A stretch of DNA of 64,000 bases. It comes from an uncultured Holophagaceae bacterium. Lineage in GTDB: Bacteria; Acidobacteriota; Holophagae; Holophagales; Holophagaceae. The first letter of the stretch is position 1. The number at the start of each line of letters is the position of its first letter. The position numbers and the translations under genes were made by a program. Positions 25,259-34,664 of this stretch are shown here, piece after piece. The notes beneath the pieces were generated by a model. It was not told where the DNA came from. It saw only the letters and a list, made by a program, of their open reading frames with translations, and searched no databases. The stretch lies in the NCBI GenBank assembly GCA_903857495.1, contig CAIOFF010000056.1, positions 1 to 64,000 of the forward strand. The letters run 5' to 3'.

Positions 25259-27721
25259 CTATTGGGTGCGGAAACCGACCTGAGTGAAGGCGAGGCGGGG
25301 GCCGGGCTGGAGGGCCAGTGCCGACACCGGTGCGGTGCTCTCGGCCGGAACGAGCACCTGGGCCTCGATGCTGGAGAGCCAGGGCAGCTCTTCCACCAGG
25401 TGGGTCAGGCGGCCCAGGGTCTCGGCCAGGCCGCATTCGGGGCTGAGGTGCAGCCGCTGGATCACATCGGCGACATCGAGGTTGGTGAGCGGTGTGATGC
25501 GCAGGATGGACCCCACACCGGCGCGGCGGAAGCGCCAGATGGGCCCGAAGTCCGGGTCCGCCGAGAGGCCCAGGGTGATGGCGGTGGGCTTGGGCAGGGA
25601 GAGGCCGGGGGCCGCTTCGGCAACGGCCACGCCGAAGCAGGCCAGGAGCTCCCGGGCCTGGGTGGCGTTGAGCGCCCGCGGGGCCGAGCCCTCGGCGGCG
25701 CCCTCGAGCAGCTGCTCCACCCGGCGCCGGGCTTCGCCGGCGTCCAGGTCGTCGTAGTTCAGGATCCGGCCCGGAGGCTGCAACCGGAACTGCGCATAGT
25801 CCACGACCTTGGAGAGGGCCAGGGCGGCGGACTCGGGGAAGCGGTAGGACGGGAAGGTCCGGTGCACGCCGCCGCCATCACCCAGGGCACCGGCGGCCCC
25901 CACGGCCACGGCGCCGCTGACGCCCATGAGGGACAGGAGCGTGGGCTTGGCGATGCCGGTGGTGCGCTCGGCCCGCACCGCCGCCCGGCGGATGGCCCGG
26001 GCCACCAGGTTCGGGTCGCAGTCCCCCACGCAGGCGAAGGTGGCGATGAGGGCATCGACCTCGGGGTGTTCCAGGGCCGCCAGGCAGGCCCGCTCGTAGT
26101 GATCGGCGGTGGCCATGGTGTGGAGGTCCACCACACCGGGACCGGAGATCTGCATGCCATTGGACTCGCAGGCATCGGCACAGATGGTGGCCACGCCGCC
26201 GGAGTTGCTCACCACCGCCACCCGGTTGCCCCGGGGCAGGGGCTGGTGGGACAGCAGCAGGGCGATGTCGAAGAGCTCCTCCAGGGTGTCCGCCCGGATC
26301 ACGCCGGCCTGGTGGAACAGGGCCTCCACTTCCGCGTCGTCCCGGGGGCTGGCGCCGATGTGGGCCTGGGCCATGCGGCGGCCCGCGTGGCTGCGGGCAC
26401 TCTTCACGCAGAGCACCGGCTTGCGGTGGGAGATGCGGCGGGCCAGGCGGGCGAAGCGGCGGGGATTGCCGAAGGTCTCCAGGTAGAGCAGGGCCACGTC
26501 CGTGTCCGGGTCCTCTTCCCAGTACTGGAGGAGGTCATTGCCGGAGACGTCCGCCCGGTTGCCTGCGGAGACAAAGGTGGAGAAGCCCAGGCCGCGCTCG
26601 GCGGCGTATTTCAGGATCACGACGCCCAGGGCGGCGGAGTGGCTGAAGAACCCGACGCGCCCCCGGGGCGGCATGGCCGAGGCGAGGCTGGCGTTGAGCT
26701 GCACGGCGGGATTGGTGTTCAGGAGGCCCAGGCAGTTGGGGCCCACCAGCCGCGCCCCCCGGCTGCGAGCCAGGTGCAGCAGGCGCTCCTGGCGCCGGGC
26801 GCCGTCGGGGCCCGACTCCGCGAAGCCCGCGGCCAGGGCCAGCAGGCCCCGGGCGCCCTTGTCGAGGGCGGCCTTGGCCATGGGGACCACCTTGGTGGCC
26901 GGGACCGCCAGGACCACCAGGTCCGGCGCCTCCGGCAGGGAGTCCAGGGAGGGATAGGCCCGCACGCCCTCGATGGCCCGGGCATGGGGATTGACGGGGT
27001 AGACCACCCCCTTGAAGTGACCCTGCAGGATGTGGCGGAAGATGGCGTTGCCCACGGAGCCGGGATCCCGCGAGGCCCCCACCACGGCCACGGTCTCCGG
27101 GCGCAGCAGGGGCACCAGCGAGTTTGCGGCGGCCACTCGCTCGCGGATGTCCGCCCGTTCCCTCTGAGCCTGCGGGGCGTTGAGGGGGAAGTGCACGTGG
27201 ATGATGCCGCCCTCCATGGCCCGGCGCGTCTCGAAGCCGGAGTCCCGGAAGACGTTGCTCATCTTCTCGTTCTCGTAGAGCACGTCCGCCTCGAAGCCCA
27301 GGTAGCCGGCCCCGGCCGCGAGGCCCGCCAGCCGCTCGAGGATCAGGCTGCTGATCCCCCGGCCCTGGTGCTCGTCCGCAACCATGAAGCTGACCTCGGC
27401 GTTGGCGCCGCCCTCGCCCACGTAGTTGCCCAGGCCCAGGACACGCTCCTCGGTACCCTCACCCTCCACTGCCAGGAGGCAGGCCCGCACATGGGGATTC
27501 TCCACACAGAGCTCTTCCACGAACTTGCGGGCGATGCGGGAGATGCCCCCCATGAAGCGCATGGACAGGGCCTCCTGGGAGAGGCCCCGGATGAACGTCT
27601 CGACCCGGTCCACATCCTCGGGGGTGGCGATCCGGAGATAGATCCCCTGGCCGTCCTTTAGGAGGACGAACTCCCGGTAACCGGCGCCGTCAGGAATGAT
27701 GCTGAACAAGGGGAGCCCCAC
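25259..27721 (-). CDS. GNAT acetyltransferase fused to an NDP-forming acyl-CoA synthetase-like protein (protein lysine acetyltransferase type)
   Basis: N-term GNAT (AEVSFMVADEHQGRGISSLILERL), then VAVVGASRDPGSVGNAIFRHI CoA-binding, VGPNCLGLLNTNP ligase motifs; eroded C-terminal ATP-grasp. Confidence 0.88.
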   Translation of the reverse strand: MGLPLFSIIPDGAGYREFVLLKDGQGIYLRIATPEDVDRVETFIRGLSQEALSMRFMGGISRIARKFVEELCVENPHVRACLLAVEGEGTEERVLGLGNYVGEGGANAEVSFMVADEHQGRGISSLILERLAGLAAGAGYLGFEADVLYENEKMSNVFRDSGFETRRAMEGGIIHVHFPLNAPQAQRERADIRERVAAANSLVPLLRPETVAVVGASRDPGSVGNAIFRHILQGHFKGVVYPVNPHARAIEGVRAYPSLDSLPEAPDLVVLAVPATKVVPMAKAALDKGARGLLALAAGFAESGPDGARRQERLLHLARSRGARLVGPNCLGLLNTNPAVQLNASLASAMPPRGRVGFFSHSAALGVVILKYAAERGLGFSTFVSAGNRADVSGNDLLQYWEEDPDTDVALLYLETFGNPRRFARLARRISHRKPVLCVKSARSHAGRRMAQAHIGASPRDDAEVEALFHQAGVIRADTLEELFDIALLLSHQPLPRGNRVAVVSNSGGVATICADACESNGMQISGPGVVDLHTMATADHYERACLAALEHPEVDALIATFACVGDCDPNLVARAIRRAAVRAERTTGIAKPTLLSLMGVSGAVAVGAAGALGDGGGVHRTFPSYRFPESAALALSKVVDYAQFRLQPPGRILNYDDLDAGEARRRVEQLLEGAAEGSAPRALNATQARELLACFGVAVAEAAPGLSLPKPTAITLGLSADPDFGPIWRFRRAGVGSILRITPLTNLDVADVIQRLHLSPECGLAETLGRLTHLVEELPWLSSIEAQVLVPAESTAPVSALALQPGPRLAFTQVGFRTQ

Positions 27722-27872
27722 GAAATCGGTTGCGACGCGACCAACCTACCATGCCTTCCAGTCCACTGTTCTGATTCAGGGAGCTTTCTTATCCATTGTG
27801 TCATCTTTCGTTCTAGACGGTGGCAGCCCGTCATCATAAATTGGATGGATCACCCCTTTCCAGGAGAGCTGT

Positions 27873-29549
27873 ATGAACGAACGAGAGGCCTTTCTCAGTG
27901 CCCGGCAGTTCCTGTTCGACAACAGCGGGGATCGTGCCGCTGCCTGCAAGGGGTTCAAGTGGCCCGTGCTGGAGAACTTCAACTGGGCGCTCGATCACTT
28001 CGATGTGATGGCGGCTGGGAACGAGAACCCCGCGCTCTGGATCGTCGAGGAGGGCGGCAGCGAGACCAAGGTCTCCTTCCAGGAGATGAGCCAGCGCAGC
28101 AACCAGGTGGCCAACGCCCTCCGCGACTTAGGCGTCAAGCGCGGCGATGGCGTGCTCATCATGCTCGACAACGTGCGCCCCCTCTGGGAAGTGCTGCTGG
28201 CCTGCATCAAGCTCGGCGCGGTGATGGTGCCCTCCACCCTGCTGCTGAGCCCGGCGGACCTGACCGACCGCCTCGAGCGGGGCGGCATCCGCCACCTGGT
28301 GGTGGACTCCGCCCAGACCGCCAAGTTCGACGGCATGGACACCTCCCTCACCCGCATCTGCGTGGGCGACGCCGTTCCCGGCTGGCATGACGTGTCCGTG
28401 CTCTACAGCGGCTCCACCACCTACGTGCCGGACGCCATCACCAAGGCCACGGACCCCCTGCTGCTCTACTTCACCAGTGGCACCACCGCCAAGCCCAAGC
28501 TGGTGCTCCATACCCACCAGTCCTACCCCGTAGGCCATCTGTCCACCATGTTCTGGGTGGGGCTGCGCCCAGGCGACATCCACTTCAACATCAGCTCCCC
28601 GGGCTGGGCCAAGCACGCCTGGAGCAACTTCTTCGCCCCCTGGATCGCCGGCGCCTGCATCTTCATCTACCGGTCCACCCGGTTCAGCGCCGCGGCCGCC
28701 CTCAAGGTGATCGCCGACAAGGGCGTCACCAACCTGTGCGCCCCGCCCACGGTGTGGCGCCTGTTCATCCAGGAAGACCTGGGCAGCTACAAGATGAAGC
28801 TGCGCGGCGTCATCGGCGCCGGCGAGCCCCTCAACCCCGAGGTCATCAGCCAGGTGGAGAAGGCCTGGGGCCTCACCATCCGCGACGGCTTCGGCCAGAC
28901 CGAGACCACCTGCGTGGTGGGCAACTCCCCCGGCGTCCCCGTGAAGCCGGGCTCCATGGGCCTGCCCATGCCAGGCTACGACGTGGTCCTGCTGGACCTG
29001 GACGGCAAGGAGACGGACGAGGGCGAGATCGCCCTGCGGCTCAGTCCGCGCCCCCTGGGTCTGATGGACGGCTACAAGGACGATCCCTCCAAGATGGAGA
29101 AGGCCCTGAAGGAGGGCTACTACCGGACCGGCGACGTGGCCACTCGCGACGCCGAGGGCTACCTGTTCTTCGTCGGCCGCGCGGACGACGTCTTCAAGAG
29201 CTCCGACTACCGCATCAGCCCCTTTGAGCTGGAGTCCTTCCTCATCGAGCACGACTTCGTGGCCGAGGCCGCCGTGGTGCCGAGCCCCGATCCCGTGAAG
29301 CTGGCCGTGCCCAAGGCCTACGTCATCCTCCGGGCGGGCGTGGAGCCCAGCCGCGAGACCGCCCTGGCGCTGTTCAAGTTCATCCGTGAGCGCCTCAGCG
29401 CCTACAAGCGCATCCGCATCCTCGAGTTCAGCGAGCTGCCCAAGACCATCTCCGGGAAGATCCGCCGGGTGGAGCTCCGTAAGCGCGCCGCCGACCAGGG
29501 TGCCTCCGCCACCGAGTGGCGCGAAGATCAGTTCCCTGAGCTGAAGTAG
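27873..29549 (+). CDS. AMP-forming acyl-CoA synthetase
   Basis: LLYFTSGTTAKPKLVLHTHQSYPVGH, RDGFGQTETT, GYYRTGDVATRDAEGYLFFVGRADDVFKSSDYRISPFE, LPKTISGKIRRVELR. Confidence 0.93.
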   Translation: MNEREAFLSARQFLFDNSGDRAAACKGFKWPVLENFNWALDHFDVMAAGNENPALWIVEEGGSETKVSFQEMSQRSNQVANALRDLGVKRGDGVLIMLDNVRPLWEVLLACIKLGAVMVPSTLLLSPADLTDRLERGGIRHLVVDSAQTAKFDGMDTSLTRICVGDAVPGWHDVSVLYSGSTTYVPDAITKATDPLLLYFTSGTTAKPKLVLHTHQSYPVGHLSTMFWVGLRPGDIHFNISSPGWAKHAWSNFFAPWIAGACIFIYRSTRFSAAAALKVIADKGVTNLCAPPTVWRLFIQEDLGSYKMKLRGVIGAGEPLNPEVISQVEKAWGLTIRDGFGQTETTCVVGNSPGVPVKPGSMGLPMPGYDVVLLDLDGKETDEGEIALRLSPRPLGLMDGYKDDPSKMEKALKEGYYRTGDVATRDAEGYLFFVGRADDVFKSSDYRISPFELESFLIEHDFVAEAAVVPSPDPVKLAVPKAYVILRAGVEPSRETALALFKFIRERLSAYKRIRILEFSELPKTISGKIRRVELRKRAADQGASATEWREDQFPELK

Positions 29550-29600
29550 CCCCCTCTCAGACCCCAGATTCCTTTCACACCACCCCTAGCCGGAGGTCCC

Positions 29601-31427
29601 ATGCTCTTCCTCGACGACCATCGTGATATCCACTTCAACCTCCTTGAGTGGCTGGACCTGGATGCGGTTCTGAAGGGCGAGCCCTACCAGGACGTGGATC
29701 GCGAGCAGCTGGGCATGGTGCTGGACGAGGCCCTGAAGGTCTCAAAGGGCAGCGTGGCGGCCTGCAACGAGGTGGGCGACCGCGTCGGCGCGAAGTGGGC
29801 GAACGGCAAGGTGGAGCTGCCCGAGGGCTTCGCCGAGGCCTTCGAGGATCTGGCCTCCGGCGGCTGGATCAGCGCCACCATGAATCCCGAGTTCGGCGGC
29901 ATGGGCCTGCCCGAAGTCGTGGGCACGGGCATCAGCGAGTACCTCATGGGCGCCAACACGGCCCTGGCCCTGAAGACGATGCTCACCCGCGGCTCGGCCC
30001 ACCTCATCGAGACCTTCGGCAGCGATGAGCTGAAGGCCACCTACGTCGAGAAGATGTACAGCGGCGAGTGGTGCGGCACCATGTGCCTCACCGAGGCCGG
30101 CGCGGGCAGCGACCTGGGCGCCCTGACCACCAAGGCCACCAAGCAGGCCGATGGCACCTACCTGGTCACCGGCGAGAAGATCTTCATCACCAGCGGCGAC
30201 CACGAGCTGGTGCCCAACATCATCCACGCGGTGCTGGCCCGCACGCCGGATGCACCGGCGGGGCCCAAGGGGCTCAGCCTCTTCGTGGTGCCGAAGTTCC
30301 GGGTCAACGCCGACGGCAGCCTGGGCGAGCGCAACGACGTCACCTGCGCGGGCATCGAGCACAAGCTGGGCATCCACGGCTCGCCCACCTGCACCCTGGT
30401 GTTCGGCATCGACAACGCCAGCCAGGGCTTCCTCCTGGGCCAGGAGGGCCAGGGCCTGGTCTACATGTTCCAGATGATGAACGCTGCGCGCTACGAGGTT
30501 GGCGTCCAGGGTCTGGGCAACGCCTCCGCCGCCCACCAGGCTGCCATCGCCTTCGCCAAGGAGCGGCTGCAGGGCCGCGCGGGCAAGGGCGTCGGCCAGT
30601 CGCCCATCATCCAGCACCCGGATGTGCGCCGCATGCTGCTCATGCAGTCCTCCTACGTGCAGGCCATGCGGGCCCTGGTGTCCTACACCGCCTGGTGCAT
30701 GGACATGGCCCACGTCTCCTCCGGCGACGACAAGAACCGCTGGCAGGGACTGGTGGAGCTGTTCACCCCCATCTGCAAGGCCTGGTGCTCGGACTGGGGC
30801 TTCCGGGTGACCGAGTGGGCGCTGCAGACCTACGGCGGCTACGGCTACACCATGGAGTATCCCGCCGAGCAGTACCTGCGCGACTGCAAGATCGCCTCCA
30901 TCTATGAAGGCACCAACGGCATCCAGGCCCTGGATCTGGTGGGCCGCAAGTTCCGTATGCAGGACGGCCGACCCATGCAGGACCTGCTCCAGCTGGTCGG
31001 CGCCACCGTTCAGACCCTGGCCGCGGATCCGGTCCTGGGCCCCTCCGCCCAGCAGCTGGGCGCGGCCCTGAAGACCCTGACCGCAGTGCTCCAGGAGGTC
31101 CCGGCCAAGCCCAACGGCGGCCAGCTGACGGTGCTCAACGCCGTGCCGGTGCTCGACATGCTGGGCCACGTGGTGTCCGGCCACCTGCTCCTCCAGCAGG
31201 CGACCCTGGCCCTCAAGAAGGGCGAAGAACTGCAGCGGGCCCGGGGCGTGGACCCCACGGACCGCGCCGCCGTCCAGGCCCTGCTCAAGGACAGCCCCGA
31301 GGCCGCCTTCTATCACAACAAGGTGCAGGCCACGATCCACTTCGCCCACCGCGGCCTGCCCCTGGTGGCGGCCTTGGCCGTGGCCCTGCAGGCCGGCGAG
31401 ATCGCGCCCATCGAAGCGGTCTTCTAG
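29601..31427 (+). CDS. Acyl-CoA dehydrogenase
   Basis: MCLTEAGAGSDLGALTTKA, KIFITSGDHEL, LQTYGGYGYTMEYPAEQYLRDCKIASIYEGTNGIQALDLVGRK. Confidence 0.93.
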   Translation: MLFLDDHRDIHFNLLEWLDLDAVLKGEPYQDVDREQLGMVLDEALKVSKGSVAACNEVGDRVGAKWANGKVELPEGFAEAFEDLASGGWISATMNPEFGGMGLPEVVGTGISEYLMGANTALALKTMLTRGSAHLIETFGSDELKATYVEKMYSGEWCGTMCLTEAGAGSDLGALTTKATKQADGTYLVTGEKIFITSGDHELVPNIIHAVLARTPDAPAGPKGLSLFVVPKFRVNADGSLGERNDVTCAGIEHKLGIHGSPTCTLVFGIDNASQGFLLGQEGQGLVYMFQMMNAARYEVGVQGLGNASAAHQAAIAFAKERLQGRAGKGVGQSPIIQHPDVRRMLLMQSSYVQAMRALVSYTAWCMDMAHVSSGDDKNRWQGLVELFTPICKAWCSDWGFRVTEWALQTYGGYGYTMEYPAEQYLRDCKIASIYEGTNGIQALDLVGRKFRMQDGRPMQDLLQLVGATVQTLAADPVLGPSAQQLGAALKTLTAVLQEVPAKPNGGQLTVLNAVPVLDMLGHVVSGHLLLQQATLALKKGEELQRARGVDPTDRAAVQALLKDSPEAAFYHNKVQATIHFAHRGLPLVAALAVALQAGEIAPIEAVF

Positions 31428-31465
31428 GTCACCAGGCCCCGCACCAGACTGAGCGTGCAGAAAAC

Positions 31466-31503
31466 CTCGAGCGGTACGCCCTGGCGTGCCGCTCGAGCTT
31501 TGT
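31466..31503 (+). terminator. Hairpin / probable terminator downstream of acyl-CoA dehydrogenase
   Basis: CTCGAGCGGTACGCC-CT-GGCGTGCCGCTCGAG followed by a short CTTT. Confidence 0.5.
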
Positions 31504-31800
31504 GCCCACCGAGCCAAGCCCCCGGTGGACTGAGGAAGCCCCCACCGCTCAAGAAGGGGCGTGGTCGGATAGGAAAAAAGTAAGCACTCAGAACTGTCCT
31601 GCCTCGGCCGTCCAGGCTGATCCATTCTCTGGAAGGAAGCCGCTTGCCCGAGGACGGATCAGCTTGGTGGAGAGGGGCGTCCTTATACCCTGTTCATGTC
31701 ATTTTAGAAGGTGACTCCGGGCGGCTGACCCCTCTCTCGTCGTTCGCAAGCGTGCTGGAATTTACCTAGTCCAATCGACGTAAAAACTTGCTGCGCGAAG

Positions 31801-31818
31801 ACCGACCGGACAGTCGGT
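31801..31818. promoter_or_regulatory. Inverted repeat ACCGAC-N6-GTCGGT, possible TetR-family-type operator or weak terminator
   Basis: ACCGACCGGACAGTCGGT followed by TTT in the long intergenic region upstream of the porin gene. Confidence 0.3.
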
Positions 31819-32058
31819 TTTTGGTGCAGTAGCTTCGCCTTAACACTATTGTTTCCATAATTTCACATGGCCTGCGGAACACCCATGTGTCATCTGTCAC
31901 ATCATGGGGAACTTTCCTAGGATTTTGATGGACTCGCTCCCAGGGCGCGCTTAGCTTGAATCGAACTGATGTCCCGGCAGAGCCTGACTGTGCGCTCTTC
32001 AGAGCCTGGCGGATTTCCTCCTGAAGTTCCCCCCACCCTCCCTCTTAGGAGAAAGAAT

Positions 32059-33315
32059 ATGAAGATCTCTCGCCTCGCTGGTGTCGCCGCGCTGCTCGCA
32101 GCTGGAGCTGCCCAGGCCCAGGAAGCCATCAAGGTCAACGCTCTCATCGAAATCTGGTACACCCAGATGACCGACAACAACCTGCGGCTCGACTCAGCCG
32201 CCAAGCCCGGCGGCGCCTCGGCCTACTACGACGGCATGAGCGCTGGCCGCTTCGCTGAGAACGGCTTCACGGTCAAGCGGTCCGAGGTCTACCTCAGCCA
32301 GACCATCTCGGATTCCATCAGCTGGAACCTGATGTTCGATCCCAACAACGCGGTCAACACGACGACGACCCTCAACCCCGTCCTGCACGACGCAGTCATC
32401 ACCTGGACCCTCGGCAAGGGCTTCGTCCTGAAGGCCGGCCAGTTCAAGATGCCCACCACCTATGAAGCCACCATCGTGGCCGCCAAGGACCTCTACTTCT
32501 TCGATCGCAACCAGCTCAACCGCGCCTTCGGCGACAAGCGGGACCGCGGTGCTTGGCTCAGCTACGGCTACGGCGATGCCAAGGGCTGGCAGGGCAAGCT
32601 GAGTGTCGCCGTCTCCAACGGCACCACGGACGACGGCAGCGGCGGCAAGACGGCGGTTGATGCCAACGCCCAGAAGGACTTCACCGTTCGCTACGAGGGT
32701 GCTTTCGGCAGCGCGCACAAGTTTGGCGCCTACTACCGCGAGGGCGTGACGAACCTGAAGGATTCCACCTTCGCCACCCCCACCACGATTCCGGCCGGCC
32801 TGACCGCGCAGCAGATCAAGGACAACAAGGACAAGACCACCCTCCAGGGCGCGTTCTACGCCTTTGACACCAGCAAGTGGCACTTCGACTTCGAGTACGC
32901 GACTGGCCTGCTGGGCCGCCGCTTCCCCAGCCTCTTCGCGACCGCCCCGACTGGCCTGTCCCGCGAGAACCTCGACCAGAAGTTCGCTGGCTACACCGGC
33001 ACCCTCGTCTACAAGATGGGTCAGCACCAGCTCGCGCTGCGCTATGACAGCCTGAACTACAACTCCGGGAACAACTGGTACACCGCCACCAGCCCCTACA
33101 AGGTGACGGTCAACGGCGCTGCCGCCGACTACTCGCCTAACTACACGGAGACCACGGTTGGCTACAACTACAACTTCGTTCCCGGCAAGTACAGCGTGGC
33201 GAAGCTGAAGATCGACTACATCATGCGCAGCAAGAACTTCCTGGCCCCCCGCGCTGGCCAGACCGGCGAGCAGGGCGGCAACAGCCTCGTCGCCTCCCTC
33301 GGCATCGGCTTCTAA
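32059..33315 (+). CDS. Outer-membrane porin (phosphate-selective/OprO-P-like beta-barrel)
   Basis: Signal peptide MKISRLAGVAALLAAGAAQAQ, barrel-like repeats, FKMPTTYEATI, C-term ends in F; RBS ggagaaag. Confidence 0.8.
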   Translation: MKISRLAGVAALLAAGAAQAQEAIKVNALIEIWYTQMTDNNLRLDSAAKPGGASAYYDGMSAGRFAENGFTVKRSEVYLSQTISDSISWNLMFDPNNAVNTTTTLNPVLHDAVITWTLGKGFVLKAGQFKMPTTYEATIVAAKDLYFFDRNQLNRAFGDKRDRGAWLSYGYGDAKGWQGKLSVAVSNGTTDDGSGGKTAVDANAQKDFTVRYEGAFGSAHKFGAYYREGVTNLKDSTFATPTTIPAGLTAQQIKDNKDKTTLQGAFYAFDTSKWHFDFEYATGLLGRRFPSLFATAPTGLSRENLDQKFAGYTGTLVYKMGQHQLALRYDSLNYNSGNNWYTATSPYKVTVNGAAADYSPNYTETTVGYNYNFVPGKYSVAKLKIDYIMRSKNFLAPRAGQTGEQGGNSLVASLGIGF

Positions 33316-33349
33316 GGCCTCGCCAGAGAGTAAGTCTTTTTACTGAACG

Positions 33350-33397
33350 ACCACGGGGCTGCTGAGAAATTCTCATCAGTCCCGTGGTTTTTTTACC
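33350..33397 (+). terminator. Rho-independent terminator after porin gene
   Basis: ACCACGGGgCTGcTGAGAAatTCTCATCAGtCCCGTGGT followed by T7. Confidence 0.8.
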
Positions 33398-33455
33398 CGG
33401 ACTTCGGCTAACATTGCTAAACCCACCTCACCATCTCTTTTCAATCGGAGCAGAC

Positions 33456-34601
33456 ATGCGCAAGCACCTCCTCGCCCTGGGCGCCGCCTTGGCTCTCACC
33501 CCCTGTCTCATGGCGCAGAAGATCGGCGTCATCAACTCCATGAGCGGCCCCGAGGCGCCCATCGGCGAGAACATCACCAACGGCATCAAGCTGGCCGAGG
33601 AGGACCTCAAGAAGAAGGGTGTCAACGTCCAGCTGGTGTGGGAGGACGACACGGGCAAGCCCCAGATCTCCATGAGCGCCATGGAGAAGCTGGCGACCCG
33701 CGAGAACGTGGTGGGCGTGGTGGGTCCCTATACCTCGGCCTGCTCCAACGCCGTGGCCAAGCTGGCCGAGAAGTACAAGGTGCCCCTGTTGATTCCCGCC
33801 GCGGCCAAGGAGGAGATCACCCGCCAGGGTCTCACCCACGTCTTCCGCATGAACGCCCCTGCCGACAAATATGCTTCCAGCCTCATCGATGCTGCGGCCT
33901 CGCTAGGCAAGCCCAAGACCATCGCCTTCATCTACGAGAACACGGACTTCGGCACCTCCACCTCCAAGACGGCCAAGGACTATGTGGCGACCAAGGGCAT
34001 CCAGGTGGTGGCCGATGTCTCCTATCCCAAGGGCTCTGCCGACTACCGCTCGACCCTCGCCCAGATCAAGTCGAAGAATCCGGATCTGGTGTTCATGGTC
34101 TCCTACGTGGCCGACGCCATCCTGCTCATGCGCCAGTCCCGCGAAGTGGGCCTCCAGCCCCAGGCCTTCCTCGGCGCCGGCGCCGGCTTCACCACCGTCG
34201 AGTTCGCCAAGGAACGGGCGATCTCCGACAACGTCATCTCCTGCACCCAGTGGACAGACGATGTCAACTGGCCCGGCGCGAAGGACTTCGGCGCCCGCTA
34301 CAAGGCCAAGTTCGGCAAGGAACCCACCTACCATGCCGCCTGCGCCTACGCTTCCATGATCATCATGGCCGAGACCGCCAAGGCCTCCGGCGGCGACCGC
34401 ACCAAGACTCGCGCCGCGCTGAAGTCGGGCAAGTGGAATGGCGTCATGGGTGAGGTGAAGTTCGCCGACTATGACGGCTTCACGAACCAGAACAACCACC
34501 AGATGCTCGTCCAGCAGATCATCGCCGGGAAATACGAGACGGTGCTGCCCGCCCAGTTCGCGACCAAGAAGGCGATCTATCCCTTCCCCAAGTGGAAGTG
34601 A
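33456..34601 (+). CDS. livK: Branched-chain amino-acid ABC transporter substrate-binding protein
   Basis: Signal peptide, IGVINSMSGPEAPIGENITNGIKLAEEDLKKKG...VVGPYTSACSNAVAKLAEKYKVPLLIPAA. Confidence 0.93.
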   Translation: MRKHLLALGAALALTPCLMAQKIGVINSMSGPEAPIGENITNGIKLAEEDLKKKGVNVQLVWEDDTGKPQISMSAMEKLATRENVVGVVGPYTSACSNAVAKLAEKYKVPLLIPAAAKEEITRQGLTHVFRMNAPADKYASSLIDAAASLGKPKTIAFIYENTDFGTSTSKTAKDYVATKGIQVVADVSYPKGSADYRSTLAQIKSKNPDLVFMVSYVADAILLMRQSREVGLQPQAFLGAGAGFTTVEFAKERAISDNVISCTQWTDDVNWPGAKDFGARYKAKFGKEPTYHAACAYASMIIMAETAKASGGDRTKTRAALKSGKWNGVMGEVKFADYDGFTNQNNHQMLVQQIIAGKYETVLPAQFATKKAIYPFPKWK

Positions 34602-34613
34602 TCGAGTCCTGTC

Positions 34614-34637
34614 CGGGGGCGCCCACGGGCGCCCCCG
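34614..34637 (+). promoter_or_regulatory. Strong intercistronic hairpin between livK and livH
   Basis: CGGGGGCGCC-CACG-GGCGCCCCCG perfect 10-bp stem, no T-run. Confidence 0.6.
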
Positions 34638-34664
34638 TCTGAATTCCTGGAGGGTCACGCGCCC

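Noticed and set aside
24617-27661. 1014-aa + strand ORF antisense to acuB and the GNAT/ACS gene
   Set aside because: Low-complexity G/H/Q/A antisense artefact; sense strand is unambiguous
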